Positions 18,135 through 27,522 of a stretch of 64,000 nucleotides of DNA are shown piece after piece; the first letter of the stretch is position 1; each line of letters opens with the position of its first letter. The notes below the pieces were generated by a model, which was not told where the DNA came from, searched no databases, and was given only the letters and a program-made list of their open reading frames with translations. The position numbers were made by a program, and so were the translations under genes. Source of the DNA: Parapedobacter tibetensis (lineage in GTDB: Bacteria > Bacteroidota > Bacteroidia > Sphingobacteriales > Sphingobacteriaceae); the NCBI RefSeq assembly GCF_024704835.1, contig NZ_JAMXBE010000005.1:1-64000 (forward strand), in the 5' to 3' direction.

Positions 18135-18378
18135 GTCTATATCTCAAAGCCGCCCAAGGTCGAAGATCTGCTTAAAACGCTTCCCAAAGAAGAGACCGCT
18201 CAATAAATGCGAATGCACTTTACTTTTCTTTAATTTTGATTTTTTACAGTGGTTTTTTCGGCATGAAGTCTTGAGCCTCTGCCCATTCACCAGCTTGTCG
18301 AAACGGTGTTTTACTGGAGCGCGTTTGTATGAATTTATGGTTACCGCGATTACGAAAATCGGTTGCCTGCCATTGATG

Positions 18379-19392
18379 TCAGGAATGATTGACAGTCTGC
18401 TCACGTGCTGGCCAGGGAAAACCTGATCCGTCAGAAGCATAGCGTGTGTTTTGATAATAAAAAGAATTCAACCCCTGTAACATGACACCTAAACCAAAAA
18501 TGAATTGCTCAACCTGTTTATGGTGTAGTCCAAAATCAGGAAGGTCTGCCCGTAAGGCATCAAATTCGGCTAGATCTGCGTCATTTATCTTCATGGCTTC
18601 TGTCAGAGCATCTTTAAGCGAAAGATTACATTTCCGCTGTAAAACAATGATTAAATTCATGGTTTCTGAATTCATCCTCAATTCTTTCATTAAGCTATGG
18701 AAGTCATTTTGCCATCCTACCAACCTTGATACCAAAACCCGTAGGCGCTGTATCACAGGGTGTTCATCAATATCTTTTGGTAACACTGAATTAAATTCTA
18801 CATCCACCATATACAAGTAGGGTATGCAGAGTACAGAATATTCCCGGAGTATCTGAAAATAGGCAAGCGATGGTACTGTCCCCGAATTCTTATAAGGCAT
18901 TTCTTCGGCGGCACCGTACTTGGTTACGCGATGAAATCCTTCTATAAATCCTTCTATAAATCGTTCCAGCCATTCGTCTGGCATTACAGCACGGTATTCA
19001 TTCCGGATAATCGCTGCCTGCCGAAACAATCCATGTTCCTCCGGAGTGGGCTGTGCCCCCTTAAATATAGTAACCAGACGTTCCCCGTATCGGCATACTT
19101 CTTCTTTTGTCAGAAATTCCAAGCTATCATCAAATGCAGTTTGAAAAAGTACAAATCGACTACAAGGCGTTACCCCTTCGTAGCTGGCATAAGGATACAT
19201 GCGTCCTATGCAGTAATGCAGATTCATCCTTTTGTATTTCTTCCTGTGCTCTTCCGATAAATAGGTATAATCCGTATCGATCCAAAGCGCCTGATCTTCA
19301 CCCATTTGTTCAATATGCGGATTCACATCGTTTGGCCAGGCATAGTGGCCAAATGGCAGGTAGTCCTGTGGGTTAAATTGTTCTGGTGTCAT
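18379..19392 (-). CDS. Class I terpene synthase (TS-1)
   Basis: This 337-residue protein has all elements of bacterial class I terpene cyclases: an Asp-rich motif DDSLE (88-92) for Mg-diphosphate binding, pyrophosphate-sensor Arg 183 located 46 residues before the NSE triad N229-D-x-x-S233-x-x-K-E237, and the C-terminal Arg-Tyr pair R317-Y318. It would ionise a prenyl diphosphate and cyclise it; the product cannot be predicted. It is the last gene of the cluster, 6 bp after TS-2. An 18-bp near-duplication (EGFIEGF in residues 147-153) is visible. Confidence 0.92.
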   Translation of the reverse strand: MTPEQFNPQDYLPFGHYAWPNDVNPHIEQMGEDQALWIDTDYTYLSEEHRKKYKRMNLHYCIGRMYPYASYEGVTPCSRFVLFQTAFDDSLEFLTKEEVCRYGERLVTIFKGAQPTPEEHGLFRQAAIIRNEYRAVMPDEWLERFIEGFIEGFHRVTKYGAAEEMPYKNSGTVPSLAYFQILREYSVLCIPYLYMVDVEFNSVLPKDIDEHPVIQRLRVLVSRLVGWQNDFHSLMKELRMNSETMNLIIVLQRKCNLSLKDALTEAMKINDADLAEFDALRADLPDFGLHHKQVEQFIFGLGVMLQGLNSFYYQNTRYASDGSGFPWPAREQTVNHS

Positions 19393-19398
19393 CTTGTT

Positions 19399-20403
19399 TT
19401 ATAGTTTAAAAAGTCCTGTCTCCACCTCAGGCCAGGCAAAGCCTGATCCGCCGGGTAAATAACGCATGGTATCCTGAATATAAAAAGTATTAATCCCTTG
19501 TATCATAAGTCCAAGGTGATAGATATAGTTATCGACTTGCTCTTGATAAATACCAAATCCGCGAAATTCATCGTTCAAAGCAATAAATTCTGTCAGGTCT
19601 TCATTGTGGATGCGTAATCCTTCGATGCATGCTTCTGCTAATGAAATATGATGTTCCTGTTGCAATACCAGGATAAGGTTAAATACCTCTGTTTTTTTTG
19701 CTAGTTCTTTTGGAAGAGAATGAAAATCATTTTGCCAGGCAATAACTCTCACCATCAATGCTCTCAGGCGTTGTAGAATCGAATGTTCTGCAATGTGTTT
19801 TGGTAAAACAAAACCTGTTTGAATTTCTGCCCAACACAAATAAGGATACATGTTTACGGAATACTCTCGGATGGCTTTAAAAAGTGCAAGCGAAGGTGGA
19901 CGGGTAGCTTTTTTATAAGGGGTTTCCACTTCTATCCCATACCTGGTGGTACGATAAAAGTCTTCTGTAAACCGTTCCATCCACTCTGCAGGCATAAAAA
20001 CGAGGTATTCATCTCTCAGAAGTGCCGCATGACGGTATAGGCCATTTTCGCCTGGAGCTAGGTTGTCTCCTTTTAGTATTGCTGTAAAGCGTTCCCGTTG
20101 ATGTTCAATTTCTTCAAGAGGGGCATGTTCCAATTGGTCGTCCATCGCAACATGGAAAAGCATAAATCTATTGCAAGGCATTGCTTGTTCATAACTTGCT
20201 TGTGGAACCATCCTGGCAGTGCAAGCATGTAGTCTCATTTTTTTATATTTCTCACGTTGCTTTTCTGTTAGAAAAGTGTAGTCATTATCAATCCAAGCAT
20301 CCATATCCTTTCCCATTTGATCTACATGAGGGTTAATCAGGTTTGGCCAAGGATAACAGTTCAGAGGCAGGTAATCACTTGGATTATATTCTTCCGGTTT
20401 CAT
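19399..20403 (-). CDS. Class I terpene synthase (TS-2)
   Basis: The 334-residue product carries DDQLE at 88-92, sensor Arg 179, NSE triad N225-D...S229...E233 (WQNDFHSLPKE) and an RY pair in DTMRYLPGG. TS-2 is the closest relative of TS-1 in the cluster: the first 40 residues share the layout YLP...W(P)N..NPH..QMG.D..WID and the same NDFHSL core, which suggests a recent tandem duplication. It is separated from TS-1 by only 6 bp. Confidence 0.92.
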   Translation of the reverse strand: MKPEEYNPSDYLPLNCYPWPNLINPHVDQMGKDMDAWIDNDYTFLTEKQREKYKKMRLHACTARMVPQASYEQAMPCNRFMLFHVAMDDQLEHAPLEEIEHQRERFTAILKGDNLAPGENGLYRHAALLRDEYLVFMPAEWMERFTEDFYRTTRYGIEVETPYKKATRPPSLALFKAIREYSVNMYPYLCWAEIQTGFVLPKHIAEHSILQRLRALMVRVIAWQNDFHSLPKELAKKTEVFNLILVLQQEHHISLAEACIEGLRIHNEDLTEFIALNDEFRGFGIYQEQVDNYIYHLGLMIQGINTFYIQDTMRYLPGGSGFAWPEVETGLFKL

Positions 20404-20483
20404 ATTTATGTGAAGTTTGATTGAAAATAGAAATGTTTTGTTCCTACGTCATTGTTCTCCTTTATCATCTGGTCACACCTTGC

Positions 20484-21542
20484 TCAGCTTCTCCCGGAGT
20501 CCTGCTGCTTTGGGAAAGGCTGTTCCGTGTAACGGTCCGATTTGGAGTTTTGATATTCAGGCTCCACGTAACCACCCGGAACATAGCGGGATCTATCGTT
20601 GGTATGCCATGCATATACGCCTTGTACCATAATTCCTATCGTATGTACGTAATCATAGGCCAGTTCCTGCCATTGCCCGAAATTGGGCAGATGCTCGTGT
20701 AAAACCTTAAACTCGTTCAGGAGGTTGTCATGGAAATCCATCGCCATCATATAGGCTTCTTCCCATGATACATTATTTTCATTTTGCATAACTTTTATGA
20801 TATTAATGACGTCACCTTTCCTGTTCAACTCTTTTGGTAAAGAAATAATATCGTTATGCAGTCCGATCATGAGGGCCGCCAATGTATGCAATCTCAAAAT
20901 ATGGGGATGTTCCAACACAGTATCCGGTAACATGCGAAAGTCCTTTTGCATCGCTACATATTTGCAAAAAGGTAATCCTCCACTGGTATCTTCGCGAAGT
21001 ATTAAATAGACCGGAAGTGGCGGTATGGTATTAGTAGACATATAGCGCTTTTCATCCTGAAAACCTATAAGCAGGTTATGAATGCCGGCTATAAATCTAT
21101 CATACAGGCGTTGTGGCATACCACATTTAATCGCACGCTGCCGTAGTAAATAGAACTGATGGAATATTCCGTGATCAGTGGGTTCGTCTTTATCCTGCCC
21201 ATTGAGTAATGCCGTACTTCTTTCTCTTATGGCGTACATCTCATCGTAACTGCAATGGTCAAAATAGTCATCCATCATGGCACCATTAGCTGCCAAACTT
21301 GCAACCGGAAACAATTCATCCAGTGTTTTCAATAACGGCAGGCCGCGGGCCGCTATATCCGTTAGTATGTGCTTTTTATGTGTTTGCCGCGCTTTTTCAG
21401 AATGAAAGGTATAGTCTGTATCAATCCAATTATAATATATTTCCCGCATTTCTTGCGCAAACGGCGAGATCAGATTAGGGAAAGGATATTCCGGACGTGG
21501 CATATTTTGAAATAATGCATAGAATCCTTGTTCATTTGTCAT
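20484..21542 (-). CDS. Class I terpene synthase (TS-3)
   Basis: The 352-residue product has the classical DDxxD form of the Asp motif, DDYFD at 91-95, NSE triad N230-D...S234...E238 (HNDIISLPKE) and RY in SRYVPGG. The sensor Arg (LREDTS) is 47 instead of 46 residues before the triad. The ~25 residues after the RY pair form a basic hydrophilic tail longer than in its paralogues. Sequence identity with neighbours is confined to motifs, so the substrate or product probably differs. Confidence 0.9.
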   Translation of the reverse strand: MTNEQGFYALFQNMPRPEYPFPNLISPFAQEMREIYYNWIDTDYTFHSEKARQTHKKHILTDIAARGLPLLKTLDELFPVASLAANGAMMDDYFDHCSYDEMYAIRERSTALLNGQDKDEPTDHGIFHQFYLLRQRAIKCGMPQRLYDRFIAGIHNLLIGFQDEKRYMSTNTIPPLPVYLILREDTSGGLPFCKYVAMQKDFRMLPDTVLEHPHILRLHTLAALMIGLHNDIISLPKELNRKGDVINIIKVMQNENNVSWEEAYMMAMDFHDNLLNEFKVLHEHLPNFGQWQELAYDYVHTIGIMVQGVYAWHTNDRSRYVPGGYVEPEYQNSKSDRYTEQPFPKQQDSGRS

Positions 21543-21721
21543 TGTATTGAGTTTAAAAATGTAATTGTATTGAATATACCTGCTTCTCTATTTTTAAATC
21601 TTCTCCTATACTTTTCTGGCAAATCATTAGTTTGCCATAATTGTGTTTTTAGCTTTCTATCACACCTTACTCAGCTTCTCTCGCAGCTCCGTTGCATTGG
21701 AAGCTATCAGAACCGTAAATT

Positions 21722-22705
21722 TCAAACGGGCGGTTGACTATATTCCGGATAGGGGAATTCTGAGGGTACATAACGTACTGTATCACCTTGATACCATACA
21801 TTAAGACCTTGTATCATCATTCCCATATGAAGTACATAATTATCCACATCCTTATGAATTGCCCCAAAGTCTGGCAGTGCTTTATGAAGTGCTACAAATT
21901 CCGCTACAAGTCCGTCGTGAATACGCAATGCTTCCGTGCAGGCTTCTTCCATTGACATGCTAAACTCATGCTGTAAAACAAACAGGATGTTTATTACCTC
22001 TGTATCCCGTTCCAGTTCCTTTTGAAGCGAGAAAAAGTCATTTTGAATGGACATGATCTGGCACATCACTGATCTGAGACGCTGAATGACCGGATGATTA
22101 TTCACTTGTTTAGGCAGCATGAAATTAATAGCAGGATCAACCATGAGTGAATAGATAGGCACGGTAATAGAATATTCCCGCATAATCATCAGATGAGCTA
22201 ACGAAGGATAGGTTCTTGTAAGCTTGTATGGAGTTTCTTCGATCATACCATATGTTATATATCTATAAGTGGCTTCGGCCACGCGTTCCATCCATTCATA
22301 GGGCATAAAGCGTAGAAACTCGTCGCGGGAATGCGCTATATCACGATATATGCCAATGTCAGTTGATTTGGGTGTTTCGCCCAGCAAAATTGCGACCAGG
22401 TGATCCCGGATAACCAACATTTCGCTAACAGGACATAATTCATAATAATCATCGAATATGGTAAGCCAGATCATTACTCTCGCAATTGGCCGCAAATGAT
22501 CTACATTGGTTGTCGTACACGACATATGTTCAGCAGCGCTGACAAGTTGATGCCTGTTTTTATATTTATCATGAGTAGACGGTGATAAGAAATCATAATC
22601 TGTATCGTACCAGAAGAGCCCTTCTTCTGCCAGACGCCCTGTTAAAGGACTTTGGGAGTACGGCCATGGATATTTCGGAATCGGAGCTTTGAATTTAGTT
22701 TTCAT
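21722..22705 (-). CDS. Class I terpene synthase (TS-4)
   Basis: Start set at 22705 (MKTKFKAPIPKYPWP); an in-frame ATG at 22744 would add a hydrophobic 13-residue extension absent from the paralogues. The 327-residue enzyme has DDYYE at 85-89, sensor Arg 176, NSE triad N222-D...S226...E230 (QNDFFSLQKE) and RY in DTVRYVP. All metal-binding elements are intact, so it is expected to be an active cyclase. Confidence 0.9.
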   Translation of the reverse strand: MKTKFKAPIPKYPWPYSQSPLTGRLAEEGLFWYDTDYDFLSPSTHDKYKNRHQLVSAAEHMSCTTTNVDHLRPIARVMIWLTIFDDYYELCPVSEMLVIRDHLVAILLGETPKSTDIGIYRDIAHSRDEFLRFMPYEWMERVAEATYRYITYGMIEETPYKLTRTYPSLAHLMIMREYSITVPIYSLMVDPAINFMLPKQVNNHPVIQRLRSVMCQIMSIQNDFFSLQKELERDTEVINILFVLQHEFSMSMEEACTEALRIHDGLVAEFVALHKALPDFGAIHKDVDNYVLHMGMMIQGLNVWYQGDTVRYVPSEFPYPEYSQPPV

Positions 22706-22837
22706 AATTCTATTGTTTAAAAAGATTACTTTAGTAATTGCCAATGGTATATATCCTATCGGTTAAACTGCTCAGTGGTATCTTGCTTAAATTAAAAGGT
22801 TAATTATTCAGAGGCTTTATTATTTGTTTTATGTCAT

Positions 22838-23833
22838 TCATTGTACGCTGTTTAACCTCTTCCGAAGTTCCGCTGCGTTAGGAAATTCCATCAAATTATA
22901 ACGATCCAATTTGGTGGAAATATTCTTCCAGCCGCTAAGCACCATCCCCATATAATGCACCCAGTTTACCACGGCATCCTGCCATTCCCCAAAATCAGGA
23001 AGGGAGGCTTGCAGCATCACAAACTCTTTTAGGTCTTCATTGTGCAGGCGGAGGTCTTCCAAACATGCTTCTTCCAGCGAGATCTTATATTCATGCTGAA
23101 TCACTTTCACAATATTGTAATAAATACTATCCGTTGCTTCGTCTTTCCCTACCGATTGTACCTCATTAAAATAGGTCACAAGATGGCAGGCCAGCGCCTG
23201 CAAACGCCGGATCACAGGATGTTGGTGTATCTCGGGCGGCAGAACGATTCCGGTTTCTACTTCTGTCAGTTGCAGGAACGGATACAGGCAAATGGAATCT
23301 TCCCGCAGGGCAATGCATTCGGCTACAGTAGGGAAAGTTTTGTGCTTTTTATAGGTCAGCTCCGTTTTCAGGCCGGCAAAATACCTGCTGATCATATCCG
23401 CAAAACGCACGATCGATTCCTGTGGGATAAACTGCAGTAGCTCCTGCCTTAGTGATGCCAGCATATCTCCCAAGGGTATTTCTGCTTCAACAGCACTCAT
23501 CTCACCAGTCAGCACAGCTACCGATCTGGTGTGTACATAACCAATTCCTTCAGGCGTTCCCTCTTCGTACAGGTCATCGTTATAGAGTGTCCATAACATA
23601 AGCCTACATAAAGGTTTCAATCGTTCGGGGCTGGCGGTAGGAAACCATTGCGATGCAATGTGGGCAGTCTTTGTCTTTTTGTACTTCTTCCTGGTATCAG
23701 GAGCATCTTGATATAACCAGCGATATTCCCCATCGATCCACTGATTGTCTGTAATTTCCTGTAGAGCCACCGCATAAGGATTTTTAAGCATGGGAAAGGG
23801 GTAATGAAATTGGGAGAGCATGTGAGTGTTCAT
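22838..23833 (-). CDS. Class I terpene synthase (TS-5) with altered NSE motif
   Basis: Start set at 23833 (MNTHMLSQFHYPFP). The protein keeps an Asp motif NDDLYEE (D86, D87, E90), sensor Arg 177 and an RY pair in LDRYN. The NSE motif reads N223-E-V-Q-S227-V-G-K-D231, with Glu replacing the second-position Asp and Asp replacing the final Glu. The acidic ligand is thus conserved in charge but not in kind. It is the most diverged paralogue of the cluster, directly after dxr. Confidence 0.87.
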   Translation of the reverse strand: MNTHMLSQFHYPFPMLKNPYAVALQEITDNQWIDGEYRWLYQDAPDTRKKYKKTKTAHIASQWFPTASPERLKPLCRLMLWTLYNDDLYEEGTPEGIGYVHTRSVAVLTGEMSAVEAEIPLGDMLASLRQELLQFIPQESIVRFADMISRYFAGLKTELTYKKHKTFPTVAECIALREDSICLYPFLQLTEVETGIVLPPEIHQHPVIRRLQALACHLVTYFNEVQSVGKDEATDSIYYNIVKVIQHEYKISLEEACLEDLRLHNEDLKEFVMLQASLPDFGEWQDAVVNWVHYMGMVLSGWKNISTKLDRYNLMEFPNAAELRKRLNSVQ

Positions 23834-23898
23834 GGTATATTTTTTTAAATTGATTAATAAAATCAAAAAACCATCTTATCATAAGATAGTATCCTGTT

Positions 23899-25086
23899 TC
23901 ATAGACTCACAGTTGCATTCTTTTGAATCAAAGAAGAGGCTACGTCACGAGCTTCGCAATTACAGGTTATATAATCATCCAGCGTCAGCACTTCCATAAA
24001 AGGAAGCTTTGAAAGGGTGCTTTCAATAATATTACTCATTTCAAGGAAACCGATACGATACTGCAAAAAAGCAGCGACGGCTATTTCATTAGCCGCATTT
24101 AATATACATGGCATATTCCCTCCCATATGCAAGGCCCCTTTTGCCAACGTGAAATTTTTAAAGGTATCACCATCTATTTTTTCAAAGCTTAGTTGCGCAT
24201 ATTGTTCAAAATCAACACGCGGAAAATGTCCTGTTATCCGTTGCGGGTAAGACAGTGCATATTGAATAGGTAAGCGCATGTCAGGAAGACCCATTTGGGC
24301 TTTAATGCTACCATCCTCAAATTGTACCATGCTATGTATAATACTTTGTGGATGTATTACCGCATCAATTTGATCAGGATGCACATTAAACAACCATTTT
24401 GCCTCAATCATCTCCAGTCCTTTGTTCATCAAACTGGCCGAATCAATCGTAACCTTTGCACCCATATCCCAATTGGGATGACGTAAAGCATCACTAGGTC
24501 TTATTTGTTCCAATTCATTGTTTTTCTTCCCTCTGAAGGGCCCACCAGAAGCCGTAAGAATCAGTTTTTCTACTTTGTTTAATTTTTCACCTACAAGACA
24601 CTGAAAAATGGCGGAGTGTTCTGAATCTACGGGTAATATCGCTGAACCAGTTGCCCCGGCTATTTGCGTAATCAAGGCCCCAGCTACCACCATGGTTTCT
24701 TTATTGGCCAAACCGATTTTCTTTCCCCGCTCAACTGCCTTTAGGGTAGGTTTCAACCCTGCATACCCCACAATGGCTGCAATCATAATATCATAATCAT
24801 CTATTTCAGCCGCATCTTCAAGGGCCGTTATACCGGCGGTAACGACCGTTTCCCTGCCAGATAGAGCTTCTTTTACCTGTCTATATTTTTCCGCTTTGCC
24901 AATCACAACCAAGTCGGCGTTGAATTCTAATGCTTGTTGTATCAATAAATCAGCATTGTTATAGGCCGTTAAGATGCTTACTTTGAACCGATCCGGATGC
25001 CGCCTGATCACATCCAAGGTTTGTACGCCAATAGAACCCGTAGATCCAAAAATGGCAACTCGTATTAAAGCAGGTGGAACTATCAT
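23899..25086 (-). CDS. dxr: 1-deoxy-D-xylulose 5-phosphate reductoisomerase
   Basis: The second MEP-pathway enzyme converts DXP to MEP with NADPH. The 395-residue protein shows the NADPH loop GSTGSIGVQTLDVIRRHPDRF near residue 15, the metal-site segment LPVDSEHSAIFQCL, TASGGPFRGK, and the C-terminal domain with VIHPQSIIHSMVQFEDGS. It lies between two terpene synthase genes, not beside housekeeping genes, so it appears to be a cluster-dedicated copy or the sole copy co-opted here. Confidence 0.96.
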   Translation of the reverse strand: MIVPPALIRVAIFGSTGSIGVQTLDVIRRHPDRFKVSILTAYNNADLLIQQALEFNADLVVIGKAEKYRQVKEALSGRETVVTAGITALEDAAEIDDYDIMIAAIVGYAGLKPTLKAVERGKKIGLANKETMVVAGALITQIAGATGSAILPVDSEHSAIFQCLVGEKLNKVEKLILTASGGPFRGKKNNELEQIRPSDALRHPNWDMGAKVTIDSASLMNKGLEMIEAKWLFNVHPDQIDAVIHPQSIIHSMVQFEDGSIKAQMGLPDMRLPIQYALSYPQRITGHFPRVDFEQYAQLSFEKIDGDTFKNFTLAKGALHMGGNMPCILNAANEIAVAAFLQYRIGFLEMSNIIESTLSKLPFMEVLTLDDYITCNCEARDVASSLIQKNATVSL

Positions 25087-25178
25087 CTGGCTTAATTATG
25101 GTGAATAATCATTGATGGTGCCCAAATTGTAACGTATCAAATCCTGGTATTGAAGACCTGATGGCGTTATTGCAGTTT

Positions 25179-26198
25179 TCAGACAGTTAACGGCTTTACG
25201 TATTCGCTTTCTGCATTAAGTGTCATGGAATGATAACGGACTGTGTCTGTAAAATACCAGTGATTCAGCCCGGCTATCATTTTTCCGAGATAGCGTGCAT
25301 GCTCATAAACCTGTTTGTGTATCCGTTCATGATCCGGGCCGAAATGCGGGAGACCCTCCTGTAATGCCACAAATTCGGCAACATCTGCATCGTGAATGCG
25401 AACCACCTCTTTTACCGCCTCTTCAAGACTGATTTTTTGCTCGTGTTGTAAAATAAGGACCAGATTAATCGTCTCTTGTTTTCCATTCGCTAATTCTTTT
25501 GCAACAGAATAGACATCGTTTTGCAGGCCTATGATCCTGGATGTAAGGGACTGGAAACGTTGTATGATAGGATGTGCTGCAAGGTCCGAGGACAAAAAGG
25601 AATTTAATCCTATTTCCGGCCATAACGCAAAAATAGGTACAGAAACTGCGTACTCGCGAAGCAACAGATAAGAACCTGATTTGGGATACTGTCCGGTTGT
25701 TTTGTAAGGTGCCTCACCCATCATGCCGTATTTAAGGTATCGATCCATATTATTTGTAAATCGTACCAGCCATTCCACGGGCGCAATGGCCTTATATTCT
25801 TCTCTCATCCGGAGCATTTCTATGTCCATGGCAAGTGCTCCGGGTTCAGGATCCGCTCCTTTCAGGATGGCAACAACCCGTTTGCGGGCCGCATCCATTT
25901 CGGTTACAGTAGCTGGCCCGTAATAATCGTCGAATATGGTAGTCCATACCATTTGTCTACAACACACTCTTGCATGTGCATAGCTTATCGCCCCGGGTAG
26001 CATGCGGGCTGTCGTTAGGTGAAGCGCATTGCGATAGTACTTTTGTATCATTTTTTCGGATAAAAAAGTAGAATAATCATTGCGAAGCCAATCGTCTACA
26101 TCCTTTTCCGTTTCGGCTACATAATCATTACATTCATGCGGCCAGGGATAAGTAAGAACCGCTGGGTAAGGGTTTTCGAAATACTTGTCTTGTTCCAT
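25179..26198 (-). CDS. Class I terpene synthase (TS-6) with degenerate Asp-rich motif
   Basis: The 339-residue protein has FDDYYGPA at 89-96: the first two Asp (90, 91) are kept but the distal acidic residue is Gly 94. Sensor Arg 181, NSE triad N227-D...S231...E235 (QNDVYSVAKE) and RY in DTVRY are intact. Loss of the last acidic residue is tolerated in several active bacterial cyclases, so activity is still likely. It is the first synthase in transcription order, between ispH and dxr. Confidence 0.9.
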   Translation of the reverse strand: MEQDKYFENPYPAVLTYPWPHECNDYVAETEKDVDDWLRNDYSTFLSEKMIQKYYRNALHLTTARMLPGAISYAHARVCCRQMVWTTIFDDYYGPATVTEMDAARKRVVAILKGADPEPGALAMDIEMLRMREEYKAIAPVEWLVRFTNNMDRYLKYGMMGEAPYKTTGQYPKSGSYLLLREYAVSVPIFALWPEIGLNSFLSSDLAAHPIIQRFQSLTSRIIGLQNDVYSVAKELANGKQETINLVLILQHEQKISLEEAVKEVVRIHDADVAEFVALQEGLPHFGPDHERIHKQVYEHARYLGKMIAGLNHWYFTDTVRYHSMTLNAESEYVKPLTV

Positions 26199-26289
26199 AA
26201 CTATTTGTTTTTAAAGTTTTTAAAAAAAATTGTTAATACGTTAGATTCTGTTCATCTTGAAAATGCTCATTTCTCCATTCGTTTTCCCG

Positions 26290-27522
26290 TCAGCCATCAT
26301 TAACTACATGTTCTATCCGGATCGTATCAAGCGATAGTTTATAAAAAGAAAGTAATTTCCCTATTACATTTTCAATTAAAATGTCAGGGCAAGAAGCGCC
26401 ACTAGTTAAATGGATCACTACAGGTTCTTGAATCGGTAAATAAGAAAAAGTGGTCTTTAATTGTTTCGCATGGATATCCCAATGATTAATTTCATTAGCG
26501 GATATGATGTTATCCTCCGATCGGATGAAATACGTTGGCAGCTTCGCTTCGCACAATTCAACCAGATGAGAGGAATTGGAACTGTTGAATCCTCCGACGA
26601 CAAAAGCTAAATCCGCGTCTAGAGACAACATATTTGTCACGGCACTTTGATTGTCATGCGTGGCATAACAAAGTGTATCTTTCATATTGGCAAAATGATC
26701 GGCGACATTATCCTTCGTAAGGTTGTATTTTTCGTACATCGTTTGCTGTAGAAAATCTGCTATTTCCTCTGTATCTGTAGCAAGCAAGGTCGTTTGGTTC
26801 ACAACCCCAATTCTCGATAGGTCATGAGCAACATCAAAGCCCTCTGAGTACCTGCCTTTAAACAGCTCATAAAAATCAATAGCAGCTCTCCTGTTCATGA
26901 TAAAATCAGCCAATATTGTTGCTTCTTCCATGTCTTTTACAATCACAGAGGGGGCCACACTTTTACTATGTGAGAAGGTAGCCCTCGTTTCTTCATGATC
27001 AGGCTTCCCATGAACAATAACCGTATAATCATTATTGGCAATCTGAGAAACCCTGGTCCAAACTTTCTCTACGAAAGGACACTTACTTTTATAATAAATC
27101 TGTTTTATTCCTTTATCTCTTAAAATACGTTCCATTTCGAGCGTAGTACCAAAAGCAGGAATAATGATTACATCATCACTACTTATCTCATTCCATGGAA
27201 TAAGTTGCTTACCGGCAGTATCCATAATAAACCGAACGCCATTTTCCAATAGAGCTTGGTTAACATGCGGGTTGTGAATGATTTCGCTTAACAAATAAAT
27301 TCGTTTGCCAACATTCTCATTAATAGCCGTATAAGCCGTTTCTATAGCATTTTCAACACCAAAACAGAAACCAAAATGACGAGCTAAATGAATTTTAACT
27401 CGTCCAAAATCAAGTATTGACGGTGAGAAATCCTTCTTTAAATGGTCTCTTAACTGCCTGTCTTTTTTTATTGAACTTATAAACTCACTTTTATAGATTT
27501 CAGGGATGTTAAATGCTTTCAT
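26290..27522 (-). CDS. ispH: 4-hydroxy-3-methylbut-2-enyl diphosphate reductase, long type
   Basis: This is the last MEP enzyme, an iron-sulfur protein making IPP and DMAPP. At 410 residues it is the long form known from cyanobacteria and plants rather than the ~310-residue enterobacterial form. Cluster ligands are Cys 53 in HFGFCFGVENAIE, Cys 148 in SKCPFVEKVW, and a third Cys in SGASCPDILIENVI near 380. HGKPDHEET supplies substrate-binding His and Glu residues. It overlaps the end of dxs by 14 bp. Confidence 0.96.
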   Translation of the reverse strand: MKAFNIPEIYKSEFISSIKKDRQLRDHLKKDFSPSILDFGRVKIHLARHFGFCFGVENAIETAYTAINENVGKRIYLLSEIIHNPHVNQALLENGVRFIMDTAGKQLIPWNEISSDDVIIIPAFGTTLEMERILRDKGIKQIYYKSKCPFVEKVWTRVSQIANNDYTVIVHGKPDHEETRATFSHSKSVAPSVIVKDMEEATILADFIMNRRAAIDFYELFKGRYSEGFDVAHDLSRIGVVNQTTLLATDTEEIADFLQQTMYEKYNLTKDNVADHFANMKDTLCYATHDNQSAVTNMLSLDADLAFVVGGFNSSNSSHLVELCEAKLPTYFIRSEDNIISANEINHWDIHAKQLKTTFSYLPIQEPVVIHLTSGASCPDILIENVIGKLLSFYKLSLDTIRIEHVVNDG

